64,000 nucleotides of DNA, from assembly GCF_025370935.1 (NCBI RefSeq), contig NC_133492.1:14012594-14076593 (forward strand). Direction: 5' to 3'. This DNA comes from Choristoneura fumiferana (lineage: Eukaryota; Arthropoda; Insecta; Lepidoptera; Tortricidae). The position numbers and the translations under genes are program-made. Positions 49,101 through 61,600 of the stretch are shown in pieces. The notes beneath the pieces were generated by a model, which searched no databases, was not told where the DNA came from, and saw nothing but the letters and a program-made list of their open reading frames with translations. Position 1 is the first letter of the stretch. Every line of letters starts with the position of its first letter.

Positions 49101-49485
49101 TGCGGGTCATTATTTTTTCAAGTCGTTCAGAATTGACTGAATCAAAATACACTTTTCTTAAAAATCAACTGAGCATAATACTAGACAGACGATGGTGCCA
49201 ACTAAGAAAAAGAGAACTAAGATATCATTAACCCTTCGACGCCAATGGTGCCACCAACTTCACTGCTTGAAATGAGACCTGCTTTCATAGACTTCATTCA
49301 CATAGTATGATAAAGGCGGCTCGACGCGGGTAGATGACAAGTGACGACCGGCAAGTATTGCGAGCGTCATTGCGATGTTATCAGAGGTGCGGTCCGGTCA
49401 AGTTGGTGGTGAGCGGTCAGTTCGGTCAGTTCGGTCAGAGCAGTCAGTGGCGGCAGGTGAGGCAGGTGGCGCAGGCGCGCCGCTG
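46200..49485 (-). other. Candidate ash1 3' UTR and downstream region
   Basis: Below the ash1 stop codon there are about 3.2 kb that are almost free of recognisable transposons apart from the MITE at 48079-48219. AATAAA on the minus strand occurs at 48998-48993 and 48958-48953, which would give a 3' UTR of about 500 nt; further copies occur towards 46.4 kb. Just after the stop is a short CGGTCAGTT repeat (about 49415-49441). Three exact Pumilio-type TGTAHATA motifs are on the ash1 strand (48510-48503, 47120-47113, 46623-46616). No coding exon was recognised here. Confidence 0.45.
48079..48219. mobile_element. Harbinger-like MITE with TTA target duplication
   Basis: Long, nearly perfect arms GGGGCTGTTTCACCATCC and GGATGGTGAAACAGCCCC, flanked by TTA on each side (48076-48078 and 48220-48222). 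A 3-bp TWA duplication and a GGGxCTGTTT-type terminus are known features of PIF/Harbinger MITEs. A truncated copy is at 34809-34905. Confidence 0.8.
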
Positions 49486-49647
49486 TCAGGGCGCGCGCGG
49501 CGGCGGGCGCGGCCGGCGCGCCAGCAGGTACGAGGCGTCGAGCGCGGCGCGCGGCCCGCCCCGCGCCAGCAGCCGCCGCGCGATGCTGTTCACGCGCTCC
49601 TTTTGCTGCTCGCGCGGGGGACGCGCCGAGCCACCGTTCACACCGGT
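49486..49647 (-). CDS. ash1: ash1 terminal exon and stop codon
   Basis: 162 nt, residues 857-909 and TGA at 49488-49486. The acceptor ATCCCCAG|ACC keeps phase 0. The peptide includes REQQKERVNSIARRLLARGG, an amphipathic basic helix, then LDASYLLARR and an Arg/Pro-rich end. The start of this exon rests on splice-site and phase agreement rather than on a known domain, so it is less certain than the exons upstream. Confidence 0.75.
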   Translation of the reverse strand, partial: TGVNGGSARPPREQQKERVNSIARRLLARGGPRAALDASYLLARRPRPPPRAP

Positions 49648-52600
49648 CTGGGGATGAATACTTGTTTTAGGATTTCGTTGTCCTTTAAGAAACTTATAGT
49701 GTTGCCATGGCCGTTCCTCCACGGTTTAGCTTTTACATATAATTTTTTTTAGGGTAGGTAGGTACAGTCGCCATCAGATATTTCGGAGCAGCCAAGGTGA
49801 TCAAAAATATCGGAGCATGATACCTTGACATTAGAGTGCATTCTCCGATATTTTTGACTACCTTGGCCGCTCCGAAATATCTGATGGCGACTGTACCTAC
49901 CCTACACATAAAGTGGGGATACATTTTTCCCGTCAAAACCTTATAGTATTGGGTATCGTTGGATAGGTCTTTCAAAAACATAACCTTGCTAAGACGATTT
50001 AGAAATCTGTTTGCAAAATATTAGATTGTGCAAATTTTTGTTAGAGGCAAGTGTCGTCTTGTGATCCAGTGGTAACCTCGCTCAAAACCTAACAAACCCA
50101 AGCTCACCTTGTCCGGGTAGGTGATAGCGAGCGGCTTCTTTTTGGTGTCTTTGGCGGCGGGCTTGGCCTTGTCGGCCGGCGCCGCATTCTTCGCCGCGCG
50201 CCCCTTCAAGTACTCCGGCGACACTTCGTGAGGCTGCAATTGAAAGTTCAAGCGTGACAGGGGAATTACACTTAGGTACTATGTGAATGTTCTATGGCAG
50301 ATCAGGAGTCAAAATGGTTTGACGGAATCTCAACAGTACTTGCAATCAGATACACTTTACAGTATTTCCAAACACAATATTACAGATCATTTCCATTTAC
50401 ACTGCAAATCTCAATTTACACAATTGTAAAAAAATAATACAATTGGCACCACATTGAGGCTTGTATGGGTCTCCTAATGGTAAGAGATCACCACCGCCCA
50501 TAAACATCTGCAACACCTGGAATTTGTTGCAATAGTCAAAAAAACAAGAGTCAGACTGAAGAATATACGGGTGTGAACATGTATTGTTGTATTGTTATAA
50601 TAGACTCACCGCATAGGTCCTGGTGATCTTGAGCCGTTCAGGGAAATGGTCGAACGCGTACGCCTTGGTGCAGATGGGGTACTTGGGGCGCGATATCTTG
50701 GTGAACAGCCGCGCCGTGCGGTCCACGCGCAGCTCGCAGATGTACACGTGCGCCTCGCCCGCGCCCACCGGACGGCCCTGCCACACGCCACACGCCACAT
50801 CACTTACGACTAGCTGTTTAGCTTGCCAACTGTTTTTTTTTTTACATTTTCATTCACACAAAGAGAAGAATTAGCTAAATTGATGCAGCCATTCTCAAAT
50901 GTTATGTTTACATATATTCTGCAATTTATTTTTATTCTATAGACACTGTCTTCGCCTAGTGTGGAACTAGCGGAAATCCTATTTGTAATTTGTTTTTAAT
51001 AAACCATTTTATTTTTTATTGTTAGAGAAAACATGTCTAATATCTGTAAACGAGCATTTCTTGTATATATATATTTCGGGGCTCCAACAATTTCGATGAA
51101 ATTTGGTATGTAGGGGTTATTGGGGATGAAAAATCAATCTAGCTTGATCTTATCTCAAGGAAAACGCTGGTTACCGAGCTGTAGCCAAGGTACTGTTATT
51201 ATGATATGAAGCAAGCAAGTACGTCCCGTGATTATACGAGTTTACCCATAAACACCTGCAATATCAGAAGTATATTATATCTGCCTTGGCAACTTAGAGA
51301 GCTTTGAAATATGAAGTCCTATTACTGTATACCTACCTCTTGTGTTAGTATTTTCTCAACTATCTGCCTCTAAGTAAGTAATATTATCGGATTTAAATAT
51401 TATGATGTAGCTATAAACGATTACTTACCTTACAGTAGGTGTTAAGATCCATAACCCAGCACTGCGACATGACCAGCTCGATAGGAACTGCCTCGTAAAG
51501 CGGCACACGCATCACTTCGTTGTGGAAGAATCTGTCACAAAAGCGTCAGTAAAATTAGTTTTTGTGGTAGCTTTCTTTCGCGAATAAATTTTTCAGTTTT
51601 CTTTGAGTTGTATTAATTTGGGGAGAGTCACTGAGAGATAAGTCCAAACCAAGAATACTGTTAACTATTATTTATTCCCAAAAGGACGAGTACACAGTCC
51701 TATGGGATCGAGAATACTGGCGAGCCCGACGGTATAGCTAACCTATGTAGATATCACTATATAGCTAGCTATACCACTGTGTCGCTACGATTTCTTTAAG
51801 TTTGCGATTATTCTGGCAGGTACTTGGGATCTTGAAATGTACTGAGTAGGTAAGTTCGTGCTTGTCGTTCGCAATCATAATAATATGCATAACACGGAGA
51901 TGTTTGTGTGGGTTGTATAATCTGTATAATAATATCAGGGTGTGTGTTGGTCTGTTGGTGTACTAACTTGCGCGTGGGCTCGTGGAAGGTCTCGTGCGGG
52001 CGCAGGTAGTGGTGTCCGTACACGAAGCGCTCTTGGGTGTCCTTGTGCTTCCACAGCCGCTCCACGCGGAAGATGTCCAGCTCCGACACCGGAATGGAAC
52101 CGATCGTCTGGTACGTGTGCTTGCGGACGCTCGTCTCCTACAGATCAAACGACCATACAATACAACAGTTTCCCATTTGCCTGGTCGCGACCCGGTACCG
52201 AGCCATCAAAATAAAATACCGGGTCGCAACATTCCCGCCTTGTTTTAAAAATAATACCTACATCGATCGACGCATCGTAAATATTCGTAAAAGTATAAGT
52301 AAGTGGGTCACGAAGGGGCAGTGTGAAAATTACCGGGCCATGGCAGAACAATGTTTGGGAAACACTGCAATACAATATAGTACAGAATACACAGTTTATA
52401 GAGATTTTTCAAAGATCATTATAATAAGAATTATTACTTTGGCTTATTGCTAAAAGTGGCTCCGAAGCGGTAACGTTTCGTGTGCTCTGCCTACCCCATT
52501 TGGGAATATACATCAGGGTTACCACGAAACTCGAAACTCGAAGTTCGTGTCGTGCGGTCCCTCTGACACTTAGACTATTTAATACGAGAGCGAAAGGGAC

Positions 52601-55600
52601 CGCACGACACGAACTTCGAGTTTCGAGTTTCGTAGTAGCCCTGCAGGCATGATGTTTGTGTGTGTGTATTTTGACTTGTTTGAATACGCGGGTTTACAGT
52701 CGGTGCTGAGCGCTTCCAACCGAAGCAACCAGGGGCGTGTTTACTCTAGGGTCAAGGGAGCCATGGCGCGGGGCGGCAGGTTTAGTGATGTTATTTATTA
52801 CTATACGTATGGTACCTATTTATATTATTATTAAATTAACAGTGGTGGTAAAAAAAATAAACATGGTAATCTGTGGCCTCTCAAACAGCCTCATCGGTTC
52901 GAACCCGGGTTGGATTTCTGGGAATTTATGTTCTAAATTATATCTGAGATCTGCACGCATCTGCGAAGAAGTTCAATGGCGTATGTTAAGTTCCCATTCC
53001 GTACTGAGCCCCTGTGGGAACTACAGCTCAAGCACTGTTACTTTGAAAGGAGGTTTTTGCCCACGGAGACTTATACGCCGCCCGGCGCAACGCTCAGTCC
53101 TCCACGTTACCTAATGTTGTACATGTGTCGCGCTGTGTATGAGGCACTTGAAGAAAACAAAAACAAAGTGAGCCTACCTTATTCACAGCAGTCTCTTCGC
53201 CCTTGCCCTTGGCGATGTTCTTGAGCTTTCTGTCAGGCCGCTTAGTCTTCGGGGAGTCCTGCTTGGCGGCCCCGGGCTCCGCGCCGGCGCCGGCGCTAAC
53301 GTCGGGCCGCGCTGCGTCGATGGGGATGTCTCGCAACACGTACACCGTGTCTCCTTGTCGCACTTGCAGGGAGCCCCGCATGAGCGACACGTAAAACTGG
53401 TGGCCTTCCTCCGTCCACTCTTCCAGAGGGATCTCGCGTTCGACCTGATGAGATTAATGAAGTTGAGTCAGGTATTTGTGTACTCGCGGTCGATTAATCG
53501 TTTATAAAATTTGCTCCTTCGTCAAGACAATATGGTACTGTTTTCGTTGCATTTAGTACAGTCACCAGCACCAATATTTGACACAACAAGCGTGCATAAA
53601 TATCTGATACGACTCTATTTCTAGGGCCGTAAGGACGTGTCAGATATTTTTGCACGCTCATCTGGGGCAGATATTAATGCTGGTGACTGTACATGATTGG
53701 AACGTAACTTTCGTTTTTCTTTCAAATTCGTTACACAGTGTTTGTTTGGTTTAGTGAACACACCATCGGCCTCCACTGCATACCGTATCCCAGTAGACCA
53801 GCAGCGCTCTCCACAGCTTGTTACCTTGCAGTGTGCCGGCTGGTGCTGGTGCTGGTGCGGGCGCGGGCAGTGGTGGCAGTGGTGCGGCGCGCGTGTGTCC
53901 GCGACGCGCATGCAGCGCGCGTGCTGCCACACGCCGCACTGACCAGCAGCGCTCTCCACAGCTTGTTACCTTGCAGTGTGCCGGCTGGTGCTGGTGCTGG
54001 TGCGGGCGCGGGCAGTGGTGGCAGTGGTGCGGCGCGCGTGTGTCCGCGACGCGCATGCAGCGCGCGTGCTGCCACACGCCGCACGCGCCGCACTGCACCA
54101 TAAGACCCTCTTCCACGTGCAGCCCACAGATGCACATTATCACCTCCTCTGGACACACAAACGCGATTCGTTCATACACTGGGGTTACGTCACTAAAGTC
54201 ACCAGAAAACCGGTGGCTACGAGGAATGAAGCATCACAGGGCAAGATTGAAGTCTGGTTACCATCTTCGAAAATTTATGAAATGGTTAATTTAGTTGGCA
54301 AGCATAGCACAGCAGCTTGAGAATTGTTAGAAAGATACGAGCAGGAATTTAAACTTAATATTTATAGAACAATTGAAAATGCAATACCTTGTTTGGCTTT
54401 CTGTAGGAACCCAGCTGGTAAGGGATCGTCAGGGCCAAGTATTTTGTTTAACTGCTCGACGAATTCTGCCTTAGCAGAATTATATTCCTAAAACAAAAGC
54501 ACCGATTAGCCTAGAACTAGCTACCATACCAGTTATTTAGCCTCCTTATAGTAATAAGCGGTATATACCTTCTTGAGTGTAACGGCGATCCCACCGAGCG
54601 CGGACATGCGGCCGTGTTCCCTCGTGACGGAAGAGAACACAGCGTTCATATCGGCGTCAAACTGCGCTACACTCTCGTAACGTTTCGCTGTTATGTTGCT
54701 CGATACGCGTGCGAGGTCGAACGCGTCCTTGGCCGCGCTTGATTTTGGCTTAAGTAGCGGCGTGCAGAGGGGTTTGTCTTTGTCGTCTAGAACATGAACA
54801 GAAAAGATAACATTAGTTCAAAACTATAGTAGGAAGAAGTCTTGCAACAAACGGGAACGTTTGGTTAACTTTCAACCCCGATTGAGAATAATCCATCATA
54901 AAGTAAATTGTAACTTTCAAAATCGAGAAGCAAACAGATTAAAAGACCGCGCAAATGAATCGATAAATAAATAAAATATAAATAAATTTGGAGACGACTC
55001 TGAAATAAAACGATAAAAATCGTAATAATTCTCACCAGTAACACCGACAACGTAATCATAAAGCGCTTTAAACACGATCATGAGCCGCTCCTTGTTAGTC
55101 AGCGCCGGATTGTCCTCAACCTTGGCGATATTCCTCGCGGCATCCATCTTGGGAGCCCTCAGCGCTTGCAGCCGCTTGAGGAACAAGTCCGGGTTCATCG
55201 TTTCTGGCAGTTCTAGCGGGTTCACGAGTGTGACTTGTGTCGCCGGAGCGGCGGCGGTCGGCGCGGGCGGGGCGAGCGGGGCGGCCGGCGCGGGCGGCGG
55301 GGCGGCGGGCGGCGAGCCCGGCGTCATCGCGATGGACAGCCGGTCGCGGTAGCGCCGGACCTGCCAACAGACCATGACTGGTAACGGAAGCACTCTCGAT
55401 TCATAATCGCACTGCATACGATTTACAAACTTTAAATTTTAGATTAAACTCATCATCAGGCCTACGCGTCTGTTCCAGACGAATTTTGGCGTGGCGCGCC
55501 TGTGCACAACGTCTCTGGTGACTGACCAGACCGATGCGAGAGCGACATGTTCGCCCACAGGCCAGACAAGAGAAGTCTGCGGATGTTGGTGCAGAACCGC

Positions 55601-58600
55601 CTTGGTGTCGTTTCTGTCTCTTGTCAGCAAGAGCCTTAAGCCATGATTAAACTAGGTCACCAGTTATCTCTTACAAATATTACGCACAGATTAGAAGTTA
55701 CTTACATTCTCGAGATTTCTAAACAGGAAGCAATGTCTCTCCTTGACCAAGCTCCTCTCCTTAGCGGTTAGCGGCTTAATCTGCGGCTCTTGCCACAACT
55801 TGTTCAGATGTTGCTGGTACTTGAGTATGGTCATGTTTTTGAGTTCACAAGCGGTGAGGCTGGCCTGCTCGGACTTCTTGTTGCACTTGACAGCTTTCCT
55901 AGGCCGTCCGACGCGAGGCTGGTTGGTGTTGGAGCCCTGCGACTGGTTAGAAGCGTTGGATTGCGTCCGCGACGGTGTTTTGGCGGGTAGTTTGGTGATC
56001 CTCTGAGATTTCCCACCTATGACGCCGCGGCAGTCCTCAGAGTCGCATTTGCATGGCTAAAAAAAGGCGTAAAATTAATAAAGCATTTAGTTTTTTTAGT
56101 TGTTATAGCTCATGGTTGTGATTGTTACCTGTCCGACGGCAGGATTAAACAACGAAAAGTTGTAGTCATAAGTAAGTTCCTCCCCTGGATCAATATCCCG
56201 CAGGGCAAAAAGTGCCATTCTGAATGTGCCTGAAAATAAAAATTTAGTTAGGGATCAAACTAACAAATTAATAAATACATTTATAGAATCTCTATCAAAG
56301 ATGAATTATCTATACTAATATATACTTATACTTACTAATATTATAAAGAGGAAAGCTTTGGATTTTTGGATGTTTGTTACGAATTAACTCAAAAACTGCT
56401 GGACCGATTTTAAAAATTCTTTCACTATTAGAATGCTAAATTATTCCAAAGTGCCATAGGCTATTTTTTTTCTGGCTCGCGCGGTTTGCGCATCCGCCAC
56501 AGACGCGTAAAGGTAAGGAAACGAAATCAGTAGGAAATACGGGATTTTGGAATACGGAATTCAACAGGAGAAGATTACATGGGATTAAAGGCTAAAGCGA
56601 AAGAAATAAAGATATTTTACATAGGTACACATGATAAATTAAATTTAGTGAGACGAGGAATACATATTTAAATTTTAATATCATTATTATTTATAAATAT
56701 GTTCAATAAGTTATATATAGTTATGTCATTAGAGGCTAAAAGGACAGAGATGGACGTAGGTAATGGGACTTTGTAGGATATAAGCTGTTCATAAAGGAAG
56801 GAGTTGTCATGGAGAGGACATGAGAGAAATATATGATTAGTGTCTGCAATGCCCAAGCCACACTCTCACACAAATATCAGACTCGATCAGTTTAAATTTA
56901 GCAAGGTTTGCGGCCATAGGTATATTTATTAACAGAAAAATTAGGGTTCCGTACTTAAACTTCAATAATGTAACTCAAAGTGTAAAAAAAAGTTACCATA
57001 AAACATCTTTCATCGCATGCGCTGTAGAAACTATTGATTATAGAACAAAAAAATGTTGTACGATATTAAAGAATACATCAAGATCTACAAAAAACTTCGC
57101 GATACCATATGTCCAACTATTGTAGTTGTCACTAACTCACTATAACTACTTTTTTACATTTTAAAAGTTGACAGAAATGACGACTAAAATCAGACCATGT
57201 TATCCATAACTTTGTATAAATCCTTATCCAAATAAATAATTTTATATTCAAGACTGTTTCAATACCTGTAGATTACTTTCTGAATTATTCAAATCGGACA
57301 TTCCATTCAAAAGATATTACGAAATTAAAAATATCAATCTAACCAAAAAATGCATTTACTCTACGTTGACGCGCCCCAGCTTCGTGCGTGTCGGGTGTAG
57401 TTTTTTGGAAATTAAGCTGAAAAATGTGTGTGAAGTGCCCTTGATTAGAGACCTTTTTAGAGTTCTGTGCCCAAAGGGTAATAAAAACGGGACCCTATTA
57501 CTAAGACTCCACTGTCCGTCTGTCTGTCTGTCACTAGACATTATCTCATGAATCGTGATAGCTAGACAGTTGAAACTTTCACAGATGATGTATTTCTATT
57601 GCCGCTTTAACAACAAATACTAAAAACAGAACAAAATAAATGTTTAAGGGGGGCTCCCATACAACAAACGTGTTTTTTTTGCTCGATATTAATAACGGCA
57701 ACAGGTACCTATTTATTTGTATAAATGTACTTTAAAAATAAATAAGGAATTAAATTAAAATAAAATAAATATTTAAGGTGTTTTTTTCCCGTTTTATGCT
57801 AATGTCTAATGTTGTATAGGTACGGAACCCTTCGTACGAGAGTCAGACTCGCACTTGGCCGTTTTTTTTTTTTACTTTGCCTGTGCGAAGCCGGGGCGGG
57901 TCGCTAGTAAATAAATAACCTGGAACAAATTTTTCTGCGCTAGAACTTTTAAAAACTTATAGTAGGATTTTTTTGAGATATCCCGATCTCGTTAACATCC
58001 CACCTCTCGAACAAAGACATTGTATTCTATTATGTCCTCGAGTGCATAATCCTCAGTTTAAAATGAACGAAAATATAAGATAAAATAGCTCATTGAAATA
58101 ACGACTTTATTATTTACAATAGAGTTCATTTTAAATAAAACTTTGTTGGCAGATAATATTTTTCAAAATTGAATGCGTGCGTCGTAGACAAGCAGCCTCA
58201 TGGAAAAGTATTATTTGTGTACGTGTATTTTTTTTAATGCACTTACTGCTCTAAATAATAAAGTCGTTATTTCAGTGAACTATTTTATTTTATACTAGCT
58301 TTTGCCCGCGACTTCGTCCGCGTGGAATAGTAACTTTGGGAAGTATTTAAAATTTATTTAGGATCCTATTTTGCCAATAATAGCACATATAAACTTCTAC
58401 GGTTTACTGAAAATAATCTATTTTAAAACATTGCTATAGGTAAATACCTATAAACTATTTTTTTTTGTTCTTCCATCTCTATCCATGTTCTTTGGTAAAA
58501 CATAAATATTTTGCGGGAAACCACATTTTACCAATACGACGTGTATTCTACCCTGTCAACATAAAAGGACTAAGTACTTAATTCTTCATAGTGAACTCTT

Positions 58601-61600
58601 GACACCTTACGTCTTTATTGTAAGTTAGGAGGTAGGATTATAATTGAGACGTCATTCTTACTAAGCATAGCTACACATTTTTCCGAAAGTATACTTATAG
58701 TAAATTTGTTTGGAATTCCTTAAGAACTTTCATCCCCATATTTTCAAGTAAATAGGTCGAAATTTGAAAGCGCCGGAACAAATGTTTTTAGGGTTCCGTA
58801 GCTGAAAAGGAAAAAATGGAACCCTTATAGGATCACTTTGCTGTCCGTCCGTCCGTCTGTCTGTCAAGACCCTTTATCTCCTTAACGCGCGGAGTATCGG
58901 TATCGAGTTGAAATTGAGACCGTAAACTCAGGTCAATAGTCCCGAAAGCTGTGAAAAATCAAACTTTAAGTCAAGGCAATCAAAAGCTACAGTCATTAAA
59001 AAGGTATTTCCATGTAAATCGCCTTAACAGAAAAAGTTATAGGGTACTTCCAGAAAAATAATTGTAATAATTGTATTTTTTTCTATGTGTATCTGTTTTC
59101 TGTATGCTTACTATGTCTGGTGTACAATAAAGAGTCTTTGTATCGTAGGTATTGTAAATAAGAAAAATCTGAAAATTATAATTTTTCATGTCTGACAGTC
59201 GTCTATGTCAATAAGCCATCACCCCACATTGCGAACATTTTGCTTGAGCTTAGAAGGCTCTGCTAACACTGCATGATCTCCTCTGCTAACATCACCTCTC
59301 GCAGGTAAATTTTTGAACAAATAGCTTACCACGTGCCCAAATGCCAAGTTTCATAAAGAACCATCGATTGATCTTCGACAATGACGATCTTTCATATAAA
59401 CTTTCATCCCCTATTTCACCCCCTCACAGGAAGAGTTTTTAAAAACGCGCGAATAAATATCTATTTATCTCTTATCACGTGCCCAAAGGCCAAGTTTCAT
59501 AAAGAACCATCGATTTATCTTCAACAATGACGATCTTCCATATCTTTCCTCCCCTTTTTCACCCCCTCAGAGGAAGAATTAAAAAAAAAACGCGCGAACA
59601 AATATCTATTTACTTCTTATCACGTGCCGAAATGGCAAGTTTATCATCGATAATGACGACCTTCCATATAAATTTTCATCCCCTATTCGCAGGTCGAAGT
59701 TTCAAAAAAGCTCAAACAAATATCGATTTATTTCTTATTAAGTGCCTAAATTTTCATGGTTTATCTTCGACAGCGACGAACTTCCACCTTATTAACTTTC
59801 ATCCCTATTTCAACCTCTAAAGCCTCCTTTTTGCGATAAAAGATAGCCTATAGTCTTTCTAAGGTCTATTCTATCTTTGTACCAAATTTTATCAATCGTT
59901 CAGCGATTTAGGCGTGAAAGCGTAACAGACAGACAGACAGAGTTAAATTTCGCATTTAAATATTGTATTTTATAAAGTGCCTAAAAAGTTTCATGGTTTT
60001 ATCTTCGACAGCGACGAACTTCCACCTTATTAACTTTCATTATTTCAACCCTTAAAGCCTCCTTTTCGCGATAAAAGATAGCCTAGTTCAAGGTCTATTT
60101 ATTCTGTACAAAATTTCATCAAAATTTCAGTTTTGAAAGCGTAACGACAGACAGACAGACAGACAGAAGACATTACTTTCGCATTTATAATATAGTATGG
60201 ATAGTATATTTCTGTTCATTTTAAACTGAGGATTATGCGGATTATGCTTATGGGAGCACAATAGAATACAATGGCTTTGTTCGGCAGGTGGGATGTTAAC
60301 GAGATCGGGACATGTCGAAAAATTAGTACTATACCCGCTAATGATTTCCAAATATGTATCAAACAAAAGGTCAATTTATTCGAAAACGTGCTGAAACTGT
60401 GGCAGCACGTAAGGACACCGTCAACGTAGTAATAAAAGATGGTTGTAGTGGTGTAAAGGCGGTGCGGTGTTGGTGCAATGACGTAGTGGTGTACCGTTGG
60501 CAGTCCACTTCTGCATCTCGCAGTTTGGCCGGCAGGAGTGATTGACGAAGCGGCCGTCGCCGCCGACGCGGTGGCCGTCAATCACGAGCCCGCCATCCAG
60601 ATGCAGGCAATAGTGGTGCGTGTCGCGCGCGTACCGCGTCGCCATGCGCTCCTGGTAACAACGAACGGAGGCTAGTTGTCTCTATAGACGAATGGATTTC
60701 CCGCGACACGTGTCGCCAGCGACGTCGGGTAAAGTGGCGCTTTTATGTGTGCAGCCAGGTAACATACGACGAGCGCCTCGAAAATTATCATATGGCTTTT
60801 TAGCCATACGCGCGGTTGTATTTTTTTTTCTAATCTTTTTATAATTTGTTCTGTGGGACAAATAATATCAACGGGCATGTTATGTCACGCGAACTGTCAC
60901 TAGAGTTCAAAAATAAAAATGGTTAAAAGCCATATGATCATTTTCGTACGTTACCTGGCTGCACATATGAACTAGACTAGCTACTGCTCGTGACTCCGTC
61001 CTAAACCCGGATTTTTAAACCCATGGAAAAAATGTAAACAAAGGTGTTGCCGTTATCAAAAAACATTTGCAGAATTCAATATATTTTATTCTTTCCACAT
61101 TTGTCAGAAATCGACTTCCCATTAAAAACTGTATTTCTGAATCAAGATAAAATATTTTAATTTATTGATGAAAATCTTTATTTTGGCATTTACTACGCTT
61201 TGATATATTAATTTACAAAGAGAGTACTGTTTTCGTATGCATAATTTATTTATTGTCCTGGTATTACACCCGGGTTTTCAGGCTGTGGGCCGCTTGACGC
61301 GAGACGTCACTCAATATATGTCTAGTCTCGAATGTTAGTACATTCGAGACTAAATTCGTGTAATCGTTTTCCAGTGACTCTTGTTCTGTTATTTTTTTTA
61401 CTGTCGACATTGTTGTTATATTTTTATTCTAGTTAAGTTGTTCATTGTTACGTTTTCCGTTGTTTTTCGTTCATTTTTGTATGAAAGGATGGACTCCGGT
61501 CCGAGTACTTCTCGGTCAAAAGACGACTTGTAAGTTGTCTCCCGTAAAAACGACTGTTTTATCGAAAATAGAAAAAACATGGCAACAACAGAACTTTATA

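Larger units (their letters stand above)
57978..60310. repeat. Large inverted repeat, arms 57978-58075 and 60205-60310
   Basis: The left arm contains CCCGATCTCGTTAACATCCC and CAGTTTAAAATGAACG. The right arm is its reverse complement with a few differences (for example an extra ATTATGC unit). The arms are about 100 bp with about 2.1 kb between. They may be the ends of a composite element or two opposed copies of one repeat. They could form a long stem in the ash1 pre-mRNA. Confidence 0.7.
56230..60494 (-). other. Largest visible ash1 intron, packed with repeats
   Basis: This 4265-bp intron splits the SET domain after G154. In order of rising coordinate it holds a LINE fragment (56668-56885), a minus-strand RepA copy (about 57450-57870), one arm of a large inverted repeat (57978-58075), a repeat starting TTTTGCCCGCGACTTCG (58303), a second RepA fragment (about 58788-59060), a 145-bp tandem array (59332-59760), a degenerate second copy of its end (59965-60190) and the other inverted arm (60205-60310). 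No exon was found in it. Confidence 0.8.

Noticed and set aside
49334..49752. Plus-strand frames of 107 and 125 aa at the ash1 3' end
   Set aside because: They lie opposite the GC-rich terminal ash1 exon and its 3' flank, and show low-complexity Arg/Ala composition.
51942..52453. Plus-strand frames of 88-138 aa opposite a BAH exon
   Set aside because: Complement of the conserved LDIFRVERLW exon; the minus-strand frame explains the composition.
53751..54179. 142-aa minus-strand frame across both duplicated PHD copies
   Set aside because: It reads through the GTAACA donor and then shifts frame in the second copy into Arg/Ala/Pro-rich nonsense. The spliced exon ending at 53970 gives a proper C4HC3 finger and correct phase to the BAH exon.
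53738..54320. Long plus-strand frames (114-158 aa) opposite the PHD exon
   Set aside because: They are shadows of the GC-rich coding strand: Cys/Trp/Ala/Gly-biased, no domain, no splice context.
55080..55367. Plus- and minus-strand Ala/Gly/Pro/Arg-rich frames over the ash1 Pro/Ala exon
   Set aside because: By-products of the GC-rich Pro/Ala tract; only the frame flanked by AG|GTC and G|GTGAGA continues into conserved sequence.
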